From positions 1 to 33,546 of the forward strand of contig CANQQC010000005.1 in NCBI GenBank assembly GCA_947625925.1: a DNA stretch of 33,546 nt, read 5' to 3'. Position 1 is the stretch's first letter. Each line of letters opens with the position of its first letter. The notes under the pieces were generated by a model, which was not told the origin of the DNA, made no database searches, and worked only from the letters and a program-made list of their open reading frames with translations. The stretch is from an uncultured Clostridia bacterium (GTDB lineage: Bacteria > Bacillota > Clostridia > TANB77 > CAG-508). A program made the translations under genes and the position numbers. Positions 16,776-24,757 of this stretch are shown one piece after another.

Positions 16776-17522
16776 TTATATTTCAGCTTTTTTATATTTA
16801 GCAAATCCATCTTTTTCTATTTCTTTTACTAGTTTATCCGTTCCTGTTGTAACTATTTTTCCATTTATTAAAACATGTACATAATCAACTTTTAACTCAC
16901 TTAAAATCTTCATATTATGTGTGATTATTAGTACTGCATTTTCTTTTGATTTATACATCTTAATTCCTTTTGAAACAGTTCTAACTGCATCCACATCTAA
17001 TCCAGAATCTGTTTCATCTAAAATTGCAAGTTTTGGATTTAATACTAGCATTTGTAAAATCTCATTTTTCTTTTTTTCTCCACCTGAAAAACCAACATTT
17101 AAATTTCTATTTATCAATTTTGGGTTCATATTTAATTCTTCCATATACTCTTCGACTTCTTTTTTGAACTCAAATATTTTTACAGGTTTTCCTGTTACTT
17201 TATTTTTTGCAACCTTCAAAAAGTTCATTGTTGATATTCCTGGTATCTCTTCTGGAGATTGAAATGACATAAATATACCTTTTTTTGCAATCTTATCTGC
17301 AGATAAACTATTTATATTTTTTCCTTCAAATTCAATTGTTCCTCTAGTTTTTGTGTATTCAGGATTATTTAAAATCACATTTGCCAATGTAGATTTTCCA
17401 GCACCATTAGGTCCCATTATTACATGGGTTTCACCTTTATTTATTGTTAAATTCAATCCTTTTAAGATTTCTTTCTCATCAGCATTAACATGTAAATCTT
17501 TTATTTCTAATAACTTATCCAT
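16776..17522 (-). CDS. sufC: Fe-S cluster assembly ATPase SufC
   Basis: SufC is the soluble ABC-type ATPase that drives conformational change of SufBD. The 248-aa protein has Walker A GPNGAGKSTLANVIL near residue 37, the Q-loop in GIFMSFQSPEEIPGI, the SufC-type signature VGFSGGEKKKNEILQ near 142, Walker B KLAILDETDSGLD near 165, and the switch His in LIITHNMKIL. It is the first gene of the suf operon, with an AAGGAAAGG site before the ATG and a promoter-operator at 17581-17617. Confidence 0.96.
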   Translation of the reverse strand: MDKLLEIKDLHVNADEKEILKGLNLTINKGETHVIMGPNGAGKSTLANVILNNPEYTKTRGTIEFEGKNINSLSADKIAKKGIFMSFQSPEEIPGISTMNFLKVAKNKVTGKPVKIFEFKKEVEEYMEELNMNPKLINRNLNVGFSGGEKKKNEILQMLVLNPKLAILDETDSGLDVDAVRTVSKGIKMYKSKENAVLIITHNMKILSELKVDYVHVLINGKIVTTGTDKLVKEIEKDGFAKYKKAEI

Positions 17523-17580
17523 TATTTATTCCTTTCCTTTATATATTTTTATTTTAATCTTTCATAGTAAACCACTAGGA

Positions 17581-17609
17581 ATTATACCATATATTTCCTA
17601 CTAAGTCAA
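17581..17609 (-). promoter_or_regulatory. sigma-A promoter of the suf operon
   Basis: On the minus strand TTGACT (17609-17604) and TATAAT (17586-17581) are spaced by 17 nt, about 60 nt upstream of the sufC ATG. This is one of the closest matches to consensus in the window. Confidence 0.85.
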
Positions 17610-17615
17610 TAGGAA
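17595..17615. promoter_or_regulatory. probable IscR/Rrf2 operator over the suf -35
   Basis: TTCCTA (17595-17600) and TAGGAA (17610-17615) are exact inverted half-sites separated by 9 nt, with partial symmetry extending outward (ATTTCCTA against TAGGAATT). The site covers the -35 hexamer. A further CTAGGAAT-like half-site lies at the -10 (17575-17582). Size and layout fit a dimeric Rrf2-family repressor, and an IscR-like gene is encoded immediately upstream. Confidence 0.65.
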
Positions 17616-17628
17616 TTCTTTTTTAAAA

Positions 17629-17660
17629 AGAAGGACTTTCATTGAAATCAAGCCCTTTTA
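17629..17660 (-). terminator. terminator after iscR
   Basis: The segments 17650-17658 and 17631-17639 pair over about nine bases with one wobble. The minus-strand transcript then runs into CTTCTTTTT. The hairpin begins at the iscR stop codon and separates iscR from the suf promoter. Confidence 0.6.
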
Positions 17661-18056
17661 ATCAATTAAATCTGCTAATGTTTTACTGTCTATATATTCA
17701 TTTATAACGTCATCTAATCCCTTCCAAAAATTATACGTTAAGCATCCTGCTTTTTTATCACATTTTGCTTCTTCTTTTACGCAAGTTATAGGTGCTAAAT
17801 CTCCTTCTGCTGCTCTTAAAATTTCTCCTACTGTATATTCTTCTATTTTTTTATTTAACTTATACCCTCCATTGTTTCCTCTTGCTGTTTGAAGTAACTT
17901 TGCTTTATTTAAAAGTGAAACAATTTGTTCCAAATATTTTATTGAAACACCTTGTCTTATAGAAATATCTTTTAAAGATATAAATTCATCATTATTATTT
18001 ATTGCTAAATCAATCATTACTCTTAATGCATATCTTCCCTTTGTAGATATTTTCAT
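17658..18056 (-). CDS. iscR: Rrf2-family Fe-S-sensing transcription regulator, IscR-like
   Basis: The 132-aa protein opens MKISTKGRYALRVMIDLA, the standard Rrf2 winged-helix start. It has the recognition region VSIKYLEQIVSLLNKAKLL and the wing RGNNGGYKL. Cysteines 92, 99 and 105 (C-x6-C-x5-C) closely match the three [2Fe-2S] cysteines of IscR (C-x5-C-x5-C), so cluster sensing is likely, unlike cysteine-poor Rrf2 members such as CymR. It is the last gene of the murI-to-iscR group, with AGGAGG before the ATG, and lies just upstream of the suf promoter with its inverted-repeat operator. The likely role is repression of suf when clusters are plentiful (inference). Confidence 0.9.
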   Translation of the reverse strand: MKISTKGRYALRVMIDLAINNNDEFISLKDISIRQGVSIKYLEQIVSLLNKAKLLQTARGNNGGYKLNKKIEEYTVGEILRAAEGDLAPITCVKEEAKCDKKAGCLTYNFWKGLDDVINEYIDSKTLADLID

Positions 18057-18074
18057 TTTATTTCCTCCTGTTTT

Positions 18075-18728
18075 TTAATTTTTTCTTATCAATACATGAT
18101 AATGGTATGAACCACCTTTTCCATAAAACCCTCTAATTTCATGTATTTGTTCTATACTAAAATCTTTAAATAATTTTAGTATTAAATCATAATCAGCATA
18201 AAAATGTGGAATCCCATTTTCAGGACCATCTTCAACTCTTATCTTTGTGTTTTCATCTACCATAGGCCAATCTTGTTTCCAGCCCCATGTATTTTTTGAG
18301 CCTAATGTTAAGTAGCATTCTCCATCTTTTCTTAATACTCTTTTTAATTCTTGAGTTATTTTCTCCATTCCTTTTGTATCTGTATGTGATATTACGTTTC
18401 TACATAATATACAATCAATACTATCATCTTTATATGGTAATTCTAACATATCTCCTACTTTACAATCAACTTTTAAATTTAATTGTCCTGCCCATTGTTT
18501 TGTCTTTTCTACTCCATCTTCACTTAAGTCAAACGCATATGTATTAAATCCTTCTTTTGCAAATAGTATAGTATGTCTTCCTAATCCACATCCTAAATCT
18601 AAAAAATCTTTTTTTCCTTGCATTTTCCATCTATTCACTAAATAATATGATTCTGTAGCTGGTTCTTTCCATATTTTTTCATCTTCTTTTTTTAACATTT
18701 TCCAATTCCAAGCTTTTGAATCAACCAT
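18075..18728 (-). CDS. Class I SAM-dependent methyltransferase, substrate unknown
   Basis: The 217-aa protein has a complete Rossmann-type methyltransferase core. Motif I is FLDLGCGLGRHTILFAKEG near residues 40-58, the acidic motif II is YAFDLSEDGVEKTKQW, motif III is DMLELPYKDDSIDCILC near 94-110, and a strand DGECYLTLGSKNTWGW follows. It resembles small-molecule Methyltransf_11/25-type enzymes. Nothing identifies the substrate. The N-terminal SKAWNWKMLKKEDEKIWKEP is Trp-rich and shared by some uncharacterised members, from memory. It lies between tag and iscR with short gaps, so it is probably cotranscribed. Confidence 0.85.
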   Translation of the reverse strand: MVDSKAWNWKMLKKEDEKIWKEPATESYYLVNRWKMQGKKDFLDLGCGLGRHTILFAKEGFNTYAFDLSEDGVEKTKQWAGQLNLKVDCKVGDMLELPYKDDSIDCILCRNVISHTDTKGMEKITQELKRVLRKDGECYLTLGSKNTWGWKQDWPMVDENTKIRVEDGPENGIPHFYADYDLILKLFKDFSIEQIHEIRGFYGKGGSYHYHVLIRKN

Positions 18729-18741
18729 TTTTTATTCCCCC

Positions 18742-19284
18742 TTAACTTAAATAACATTCTTTTTCATGGTCATTAACTACACCAATTGCTTGTAAATATG
18801 AATATATTATTGTACTACCAACAAATTTCATACCTCTTTTCTTCAAATCTTTTGATATTTCATCAGATAATGGTGATGTTACCTTTTTAATATTATCTTT
18901 ATTTTTTATTATTTTATTATCTGTAAAATGCCAAATATATTTGCAAAAAGACTCGTATTCCTTTTGTATTTTTATATATATTTTTGCATTGTTAATTGCT
19001 GATTTTATTTTTAATTTGTTTCTAATAATATCTTTATTGTTCATTAGTTCATTTATTTTTTTATCATCATATTTCTCTATTTTTTTATATTCAAAATTAT
19101 CAAAAGCTTTTCTAAAACTTTCCCTTTTATTTAATATACATTCCCATGATAATCCTGCTTGGAAAGATTCTAAAAGAAGCATTTCAAATAAATAGCTATC
19201 ATCATAACTAGGAACTCCCCATTCTTCATCATGATATTTTACATATATATCATTTTTTTCATTAACCCATTTACATCTTTTCAT
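18742..19284 (-). CDS. tag: DNA-3-methyladenine glycosylase I
   Basis: Tag removes 3-methyladenine from alkylated DNA in base excision repair. The protein begins MKRCKWVNEKNDIYVKYHDEEWGVP, supplying the zinc-binding Cys and His and the usual EWG motif. Next comes LFEMLLLESFQAGLSWECILNKRE with the catalytic-region Glu, and the C-terminal VNDHEKECYLS supplies the remaining zinc His and Cys. I start at 19284 (180 aa) because GAGGAAG lies at the correct distance; an ATG at 19299 is in frame but would precede that site. The start lies within the last codons of ispF (14-nt overlap). Confidence 0.95.
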   Translation of the reverse strand: MKRCKWVNEKNDIYVKYHDEEWGVPSYDDSYLFEMLLLESFQAGLSWECILNKRESFRKAFDNFEYKKIEKYDDKKINELMNNKDIIRNKLKIKSAINNAKIYIKIQKEYESFCKYIWHFTDNKIIKNKDNIKKVTSPLSDEISKDLKKRGMKFVGSTIIYSYLQAIGVVNDHEKECYLS

Positions 19285-19768
19285 TGTTTTCTTCCTCACT
19301 TTTTGAACAACTAATTATTGTTGTTGCAAAAATGCCATTTCCTTTTCCACATTCGGTTAGCCCTTCTCCTGTTGTTGCAGTAATTCCTATATTCTTTTTA
19401 TCAATATTTAATAAATTAGCTATAGAATTTCTCATTTCTTCAATTTTAGGAGAAAATTTAGGTCTTTTTGCTTCTATTGATATTGCTACATGATTTATTT
19501 TTATATCTCCTAAATAACTTAGCGCTTCTTTTAAATATTCTTTACTATCAGTAATTCCTTTTTTGCACATTTCGTCTGCTATTTTTCCTAAAATATTTAC
19601 AGTAGTTATACTTGAAATTGCATTTGTTATTGAATGTAATACAACATCTCCATCACTATTTGCATCCATTGAAAATTGTTCATCAAACTTTACTCCTGCA
19701 ATAACTAATTCCTTTTTATTATTATCTATTATTCTATGACTATCTTGTCCAATCCCTGTGATATTCAT
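19271..19768 (-). CDS. ispF: 2-C-methyl-D-erythritol 2,4-cyclodiphosphate synthase
   Basis: IspF forms the cyclodiphosphate in the non-mevalonate (MEP) isoprenoid route, so the organism probably makes isoprenoids this way. The 165-aa length is normal. The zinc ligands are in IGQDSHRI (Asp8, His10) and DGDVVLHSITNAISS (His near 45). The C-terminus has the ITATTGEGLTECGKGNGIFA motif with the conserved Thr and Glu. A normally Phe-rich stretch after the DSH motif is diverged (IIDNNKKELVIAGVKF) but retains the pattern. It overlaps tag by 14 nt and follows the HAD gene by 21 nt. Confidence 0.94.
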   Translation of the reverse strand: MNITGIGQDSHRIIDNNKKELVIAGVKFDEQFSMDANSDGDVVLHSITNAISSITTVNILGKIADEMCKKGITDSKEYLKEALSYLGDIKINHVAISIEAKRPKFSPKIEEMRNSIANLLNIDKKNIGITATTGEGLTECGKGNGIFATTIISCSKSEEENNEKM

Positions 19769-19789
19769 GTATAATTCCTTTCTTTTAAA

Positions 19790-20353
19790 TTATAATTTTC
19801 TATATATATCTCCCCAGTTATTTACTTCTTTAATATATTCATTTTCTTCTAATTTTTTTAGGTTTGTATCTCTAAAATATAATGATTTTATTTTTTCGTT
19901 TGCTAAGGCTTTAACTATTCTCCAATCATCATCTATCATAACATCAACCTTTTCTTTCTTACATATCTCTACTTTGTTATCAATATGCCAATAATATTTA
20001 TCAAAAACAATATTATTCTTCTCTAAAAGTCTAATGGCATCATCTTTCATTTCTTTAATAAATCCACCTCTTGCAGTTATTACTACAAATTCATGTCCTT
20101 TTTGTTTTAGTAATCTATATATTCCTAAAAAACCTGACATTAGATTACTTTCTTTTGATACTGTCATAAAATATCTTTTTATAAATTCTTTTTCTTGTTC
20201 GTCAGTCCAGCTATATCTTTGTTGAAATTTCGGCTCTTGTCTATTTACTAAGTTATTTCCTTTTAAAATATCTTTATCAAAAATTTCCTCATAAGTTCTA
20301 AATGTAGTTTCACTATCTATTACAACTCCATCTAAGTCAATTCCTATTTTCAT
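19790..20353 (-). CDS. HAD-superfamily nucleotidase-like hydrolase (5'-nucleotidase type C group)
   Basis: The 187-aa protein has the four HAD motifs: MKIGIDLDGVVIDSE at the start (nucleophile Asp7, acid Asp9), VITARGGF near 92 (motif II Thr), a Lys near 120-131 (motif III), and VDVMIDDDWRIV near 137 (motif IV). The cap is helical and inserted after motif I (C1 type). This arrangement fits the deoxyribonucleotidase/NT5C-like group that dephosphorylates nucleotides, but phosphatases with other substrates share it. It lies between murI and ispF with short gaps and its own AGGAGG site. Confidence 0.8.
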   Translation of the reverse strand: MKIGIDLDGVVIDSETTFRTYEEIFDKDILKGNNLVNRQEPKFQQRYSWTDEQEKEFIKRYFMTVSKESNLMSGFLGIYRLLKQKGHEFVVITARGGFIKEMKDDAIRLLEKNNIVFDKYYWHIDNKVEICKKEKVDVMIDDDWRIVKALANEKIKSLYFRDTNLKKLEENEYIKEVNNWGDIYRKL

Positions 20354-20386
20354 TTTGTTTCCTCCTATATCCTTTCAGTCTGATCA

Positions 20387-21142
20387 TTAATCCTTGTTTA
20401 ATAGTTCAAAAAATCTTTCTTTTTTTATTCCTAAATTTTGTGAATCTATAAATTCAATACTTCCTTTATTTTCTGCTAATAAATCTTTTTCTTTCAATAC
20501 TTCTTTTAAATGTATTGCTAAATTTGGAGCTCCATTAAAAAAGTCTACATTTTCTCCTAATACATGTTTTATTTCATCTTGTATTATAGGGTAGTGTGTA
20601 CAACCAAGTACAACATTTTTTATTTTTCCTTGATATTTTTTCAAATTCTCTCTCAAATATTCTCTAATCTTTTCTTTTTCGTCTCTTTCTATCAAATCTG
20701 CTAGCCCTATACATGATAATAATTGTGTCTTTTTATTATCATATGTGTGATATAATAATTTAAATTTTTCACTTTCTATTGTTCCTTTTGTTGCCATTAC
20801 TAAAGTTTCTTCTTGATAAGCATTATCATGTACTTTTTTATATGCTGGTTCAATTGCAATAAAAGGTATATTTCTATATTTATTTCTTAAAAAATCAGCC
20901 GCTTTTGCACTTGCAGTGTTACATGCAATAACTATTGCTTTACAATTTTTATTTATTAATATTTTTACTATATCTTCACAAATTTTAATAATTTCTGAAT
21001 CATTTTTATCTCCATATGGATTATTTTTTGAGTCACTAAAATATATATAATCTTCTTTTGGAAGAATTTTTAAAATTTCATTTAAAACCGTTATTCCACC
21101 AATTCCCGAATCAAATATTCCTATTTTTTGTGATTTTTCCAT
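20387..21142 (-). CDS. murI: Glutamate racemase
   Basis: MurI makes D-glutamate for peptidoglycan. The 251-aa protein begins IGIFDSGIGGITVLNEILKILP (catalytic Asp and Ser-Gly). It has the first catalytic Cys in AIVIACNTASAKAA near 73 and the second in VVLGCTHYPII near 184-194. Length is slightly short for the family but complete at both ends. It is the first gene of the murI-HAD-ispF-tag-methyltransferase-iscR run, with AAGGAG before its ATG. Confidence 0.96.
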   Translation of the reverse strand: MEKSQKIGIFDSGIGGITVLNEILKILPKEDYIYFSDSKNNPYGDKNDSEIIKICEDIVKILINKNCKAIVIACNTASAKAADFLRNKYRNIPFIAIEPAYKKVHDNAYQEETLVMATKGTIESEKFKLLYHTYDNKKTQLLSCIGLADLIERDEKEKIREYLRENLKKYQGKIKNVVLGCTHYPIIQDEIKHVLGENVDFFNGAPNLAIHLKEVLKEKDLLAENKGSIEFIDSQNLGIKKERFFELLNKD

Positions 21143-21197
21143 CTTGATTTCTCCTTATTTTTTTTCTATCAAATAAATATTAAAATAAATTATCAGT

Positions 21198-21206
21198 ATT
21201 ATAACA
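21198..21206 (-). promoter_or_regulatory. extended -10 promoter upstream of murI
   Basis: The minus strand reads TGTTATAAT, an extended -10 (TGnTATAAT), about 55 nt upstream of murI. No good -35 lies at the normal distance, as is common for extended -10 promoters. Confidence 0.5.
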
Positions 21207-21271
21207 CTAGAAATGATAGCTTTTTCATATTTCAATTTTCTTTTTCCTTTTATTGACCTAAATTATATCAT

Positions 21272-21304
21272 AAAAAACAGATAATAATCAATTATTACTA
21301 TCTG
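21272..21304 (-). terminator. terminator after the Mbeg1-like gene
   Basis: Positions 21278-21288 pair with 21294-21304 over 11 bases (one G-U on the minus transcript), followed by six T residues on the minus strand. It lies 18 nt past the stop codon. Confidence 0.8.
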
Positions 21305-21321
21305 CTTTAACTTTTTATAAT

Positions 21322-22473
21322 TTATCTATCTAAATTACCATTCATTACGTCTTGAATCTTATTTGGTATATTTGTTACTCCTTTTACTACATTGTTTATT
21401 TTTTCATGTTCTTCTAGCCAATTCTTTTTACTTATTACCCAAAATTCTTTTATTGTTTCTATAACTTTCTTTCTAGTTTCTTTATCCAAATCTTTATATG
21501 TATTTATTATTTTCTTTGTTTTTTCAAACCATAACTCTCCCATTTCATCAAAATTTTCCACTTCTGTTGAATAAAGAATATCGAAAACAACATTTATTAC
21601 TTCTTCTCTTTGTTTAACACTTATTGTTTCTAACCAATCTCTAATTGATTTATCTAAGATTTTGCTTCCTTTACTTGTATCTTCTAAAATTTCAAATCCA
21701 GTATTTGATACTTGCCATGTATTTGTATCATGTTGCATAAATCCTTTTTCGCTACTATTTATAACTGTATATTTTCCTTTATTATTTAATAATCGTCCAA
21801 TTATAGATGATTGTGGAATATATGTATTTATTTTATCAACCATTTGTTTATATTTTCTAGATTCAACAATTTTATTATTAAAACCTGGTCCATCATTGTT
21901 GTAAATATTTATTATTCTATCTTTTATATCTTCATCAGAAAATACTGATGCATATATTGCAAGATTTCCTCCTTTAGAATGTCCTCCTACTCTTATCTTT
22001 CTGTCTGGGAATTTTCTGGCTATTTTTTCTAAATATTTTACAGCTTCAATTTGTGATGGTATGTTACTCTTTACAAATAAATTCAAATTTTCTTTCCAAC
22101 CAACAATTGATGAATCAGTTCCTCTAAATGCTACATACATTGAATTATCTGGCATAAGTATTGTCATAGCTGAAAATTGTTTTTCATTCTTAATATCATG
22201 TTTATTTACATAGTCAGTTATTTTCATTTTTCCAAACCTCTTAGATTTACCCATTAAATCTAAAAATTCAATTCCTGGATCGTTTTTAGTTTCTTCTTGT
22301 TTCTTGAAAATTTTATTTATTTTTCTTATGGATAACATATCATTATCTTTTAATATATTATCAAAGGGGTAATATGCAAGTGATGATAAGATTACGTTAT
22401 CTATTTCATTAAATTTTGAATGTTTTAATTTTAAATCTCCCCTCCATTTTAAATAATCTAATATATTTGCCAT
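21322..22473 (-). CDS. Mbeg1-like (DUF2974) alpha/beta-hydrolase
   Basis: The 383-aa protein belongs to the lipase-like DUF2974/Mbeg1 group common in Firmicutes. It opens NILDYLKWRGDLKLKHSKFNEID and continues LSSLAYYPFD, both typical of the group. MYVAFRGTDSSIVGWKENL precedes the nucleophile elbow VGGHSKGGNLAIYAS near 170 (G-x-S-x-G with Ser in HSKG). IINIYNNDGPGF supplies a probable acid region, and a His in GFMQHDTNTW is a candidate third triad member. The substrate is unknown. I start at 22473 because AAGGAG lies 7 nt upstream; the ATG at 22497 has no such site. It is monocistronic, between its own promoter and terminator. Confidence 0.88.
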   Translation of the reverse strand: MANILDYLKWRGDLKLKHSKFNEIDNVILSSLAYYPFDNILKDNDMLSIRKINKIFKKQEETKNDPGIEFLDLMGKSKRFGKMKITDYVNKHDIKNEKQFSAMTILMPDNSMYVAFRGTDSSIVGWKENLNLFVKSNIPSQIEAVKYLEKIARKFPDRKIRVGGHSKGGNLAIYASVFSDEDIKDRIINIYNNDGPGFNNKIVESRKYKQMVDKINTYIPQSSIIGRLLNNKGKYTVINSSEKGFMQHDTNTWQVSNTGFEILEDTSKGSKILDKSIRDWLETISVKQREEVINVVFDILYSTEVENFDEMGELWFEKTKKIINTYKDLDKETRKKVIETIKEFWVISKKNWLEEHEKINNVVKGVTNIPNKIQDVMNGNLDR

Positions 22474-22505
22474 AATAAAACTCCTTAAAACTATCATTAC
22501 TCTTT

Positions 22506-22534
22506 ATTTTAGCATATTTTGGGCTTTTTTTCAA
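22506..22534 (-). promoter_or_regulatory. sigma-A promoter for the Mbeg1-like gene
   Basis: The minus strand has TTGAAA (22534-22529), 17 nt, then TAAAAT (22511-22506), about 33 nt before the start codon. Confidence 0.7.
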
Positions 22535-22540
22535 ATTTTA

Positions 22541-22576
22541 AAAGACAAGTAACTATATTATAATTACTTGCCTTTT
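22541..22576 (-). terminator. terminator after the LytTR/membrane-protein pair
   Basis: GGCAAGTAA and TTACTTGTC on the minus strand form a roughly 9-bp stem (22544-22552 with 22564-22572), followed by CTTTTAAAA. It lies just downstream of the membrane-protein stop codon. Confidence 0.7.
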
Positions 22577-22579
22577 TAT

Positions 22580-23254
22580 TTAATTGTTCTTAATATTTTG
22601 ATTTAGTTCTTCAGTCATTTTTACTCCAATTTTGTAATTCACTATATACATTATAACAAATATTGCTGTATATCCTATATAGAAATATTTAGGCATATTA
22701 CTATATGTAGATCCTATATCCCAAAATCTATATGTCCATGTATACATATAGATTGGTGGGACAATAATCATGATTCCAAAATATCCAATTATAAATTTTA
22801 AAATTGTACTAATTCTTCTGCATGTAATTACTAGATATGCTATTGCTATTGCAACTCCAGATATTATTGATATATTAATATATTTAGTTGTTATTTGTGT
22901 AAGTTCAACTTGAATAAAAGACCATATTGAAAATCCCAATGGATCATAAAATTCTCCTAAAGAATGCTCATGTCCATCTCCTATATAATGTTCTTGTCCA
23001 TCATCTTTATATTTAGATTCATTAGCTGATTGTTCTAATATTTCTTTGTATAGTTCTACACTATCTCCTAATTCTTTTATCTTATCCTTATCAAGTTTCG
23101 CAATATCCTCATTATACTTATTTCCAAATAAATACAGTTGATTCTCTTTACATGTTTTGTAAAAATCTTTTGCAGTGAATCCTACATAAATTACAATTGT
23201 TGAAATAATAAATACTAATATTGTTTTCAATCCTCTTTTTATAAATTGTTTCAT
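22580..23254 (-). CDS. Four-helix membrane protein paired with a LytTR regulator
   Basis: The 224-aa protein shows four hydrophobic segments near residues 12-28, 122-142, 150-170 and 188-208. A basic start (KQFIKRGLK) places the N-terminus inside and the 90-residue loop between segments 1 and 2 outside. That loop is acidic and helical, then has KDDGQEHYIGDGHEHSLGE at 83-101, with His 89, 95 and 97, a plausible metal or pH sensor. The gene overlaps the LytTR gene by an ATGA junction. Small membrane proteins encoded beside LytTR regulators, including DUF3021 types and the HdrM/BrsM proteins of streptococci, usually restrain the regulator. By context this is the likely role here, although I see no clear DUF3021 signature. 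Confidence 0.7.
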   Translation of the reverse strand: MKQFIKRGLKTILVFIISTIVIYVGFTAKDFYKTCKENQLYLFGNKYNEDIAKLDKDKIKELGDSVELYKEILEQSANESKYKDDGQEHYIGDGHEHSLGEFYDPLGFSIWSFIQVELTQITTKYINISIISGVAIAIAYLVITCRRISTILKFIIGYFGIMIIVPPIYMYTWTYRFWDIGSTYSNMPKYFYIGYTAIFVIMYIVNYKIGVKMTEELNQNIKNN

Positions 23255-23718
23255 TTTAAATTCCCCCTTTCTTTTAGGAATTTCATTATTTGAGCTACAT
23301 TTCTTTTAGATACTGTTTCTTGTGTTGAATCTTTTAGCTTTACTAATATCGTTCCAAGAATACTAGTATCGAAGCATTCAACTTGATTAACATTTATAAT
23401 ACAAGAATTTGAAATTCTAATAAAATCTTTATTTTTAAATATCTCTTCTAACTCATATAATTTGTATTTAATTTTATATGTACCATCTTTAACTCTTACA
23501 TAATTATATTTATCTTTACTAAAAAAACACATTACATTTTCAATATCTATAAAATATATTTCATTGTTTTTAGTGGCAGTTATTTGAGTTGGTGTAGTAT
23601 TTATATTTGAAATATAATTAATAAGATTTTGAACTTCTTTAGTTAGTTTTGGGGCATTTATTGTAATAGATGTTTCTTTATATTCATCAGATATATTAGT
23701 GTTTATTTTTATTTCCAT
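23251..23718 (-). CDS. LytTR-domain transcription regulator without receiver domain
   Basis: Residues about 45-150 of this roughly 155-aa protein are a LytTR DNA-binding domain: NNEIYFIDIENVMCFFSKDKYNYVR, then YELEEIFKNKDFIRISNSCIINVNQV and a C-terminal strand with TILVKLKDSTQETVSKRNV. There is no receiver domain, so it is not a classical response regulator. The frame can be opened at a GTG at 23727, but GAGGTG lies 6 nt before the ATG at 23718, so I choose the latter. A TATAAT lies about 20 nt upstream without a clear -35. It overlaps the membrane-protein gene by 4 nt, typical of a LytTR two-gene regulatory system. Confidence 0.88.
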   Translation of the reverse strand: MEIKINTNISDEYKETSITINAPKLTKEVQNLINYISNINTTPTQITATKNNEIYFIDIENVMCFFSKDKYNYVRVKDGTYKIKYKLYELEEIFKNKDFIRISNSCIINVNQVECFDTSILGTILVKLKDSTQETVSKRNVAQIMKFLKERGNLK

Positions 23719-23818
23719 TTGTTTCACCTCTTTAGTTAATTATATCAATATATTTTAAATATCTCCATAATTTTTATATTATTTAAGATAACTGTTACTT
23801 TTTTTGTGATAAATGAAA

Positions 23819-23855
23819 TAAAAAAACAGATAAATACCTTGATTATGTATTATCT
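23819..23855 (-). terminator. terminator after the MBL-fold gene
   Basis: CAGATAATAC and GTATTTATCTG on the minus strand (23846-23855 with 23827-23837) pair with one bulge, followed by seven T residues. It lies 13 nt after the stop codon. Confidence 0.8.
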
Positions 23856-23867
23856 GTTTTCTATAAT

Positions 23868-24740
23868 CTACACTTGTTTCCAAAACATTTTGTTATTCTT
23901 AAACTCATAAGATATTCTTTTTTCATCGCATAAATATGATAAATATGATTTTATTGTGCTTCCCACAAGAACATATTGATTTGCATTCATTAAAAGGTTA
24001 TATTCATCAAAAATTGTTTTTAAAATTTCTTCAAAAGTTTTTTCTTCTTTACAAATACTATATATTTTATCTAAATTCTCATTTATTTTTTCCTTATTTA
24101 TTTGTATGAGCTCATCAATATTTTCTGTAGCCTCTACATGAGATGGAATATATAAATCCCCTTTTAAAGTTTTTAGATACTCTAATGTATTAAAATATTC
24201 TTTTACATCATAAATAAAGAAAAAATGGTATTTTCTTATAGTTTCTTTACTAAATAACGAATCTGCTAAAAAGTATACGTTGTCACTTGTCTTTATTCCT
24301 ATCATATCAAAAAAATGCCCTTTTAGCTTGATATATTCTAATCCCTCAGGAAGGTTATTTTCAATAGATGTAACTTTAGATTCTTTTGCTAATAAAAATT
24401 TATTTCTAATATCTTTAAAAGGATATCCTCCATATAGAAATGAAGGTTCTAAAATAGGATTCTTAGTAAAACTTTTTTCAATCTTATAAGCCAATATTTC
24501 ACAATTAGTTCTATCTTGAATAACTTTGTTTCCACCAATATGATCAGCATTAGAATGTGTTGATATTATACCTTTAACAGTCCATCCTTTTTCATTTATA
24601 ATTTTTAATATCTTTTTACCTGCATCTTTATCATTACCTGAATCTATTAAATATACATTTTTTTCATCTATTTTATATATTCCAATATTAGTTGGATTTT
24701 TAATATAATATGTTTTTTTTCCAACTTTTACTAATTCCAT
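23868..24740 (-). CDS. Metallo-beta-lactamase-fold hydrolase
   Basis: The 290-aa protein carries the metal-binding motif STHSNADHIGGNK near 61-73 (H-x-N-x-D-H, with Asn in place of the usual middle His). LKGHFFDMIGI near 139 supplies the next His, FLADSLF near 158 the bridging Asp, and IPSHVEA near 200 the last His. The Asn in HSNADH is a known variant in some MBL-fold proteins and may change which metals are bound. A C-terminal helical or winged extension of about 80 residues follows. It resembles the broad hydroxyacylglutathione-hydrolase-like group, but the substrate is unknown. It lies 17 nt after the ygjV-like gene with an AAGGAG site. Confidence 0.85.
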   Translation of the reverse strand: MELVKVGKKTYYIKNPTNIGIYKIDEKNVYLIDSGNDKDAGKKILKIINEKGWTVKGIISTHSNADHIGGNKVIQDRTNCEILAYKIEKSFTKNPILEPSFLYGGYPFKDIRNKFLLAKESKVTSIENNLPEGLEYIKLKGHFFDMIGIKTSDNVYFLADSLFSKETIRKYHFFFIYDVKEYFNTLEYLKTLKGDLYIPSHVEATENIDELIQINKEKINENLDKIYSICKEEKTFEEILKTIFDEYNLLMNANQYVLVGSTIKSYLSYLCDEKRISYEFKNNKMFWKQV

Positions 24741-24757
24741 ATTTTTTCAAGCTCCTT

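Noticed and set aside
23755-23815. LytTR direct-repeat binding boxes upstream of the LytTR gene
   Set aside because: Only one imperfect ACAGTTAT-like box is visible, with no properly spaced partner.
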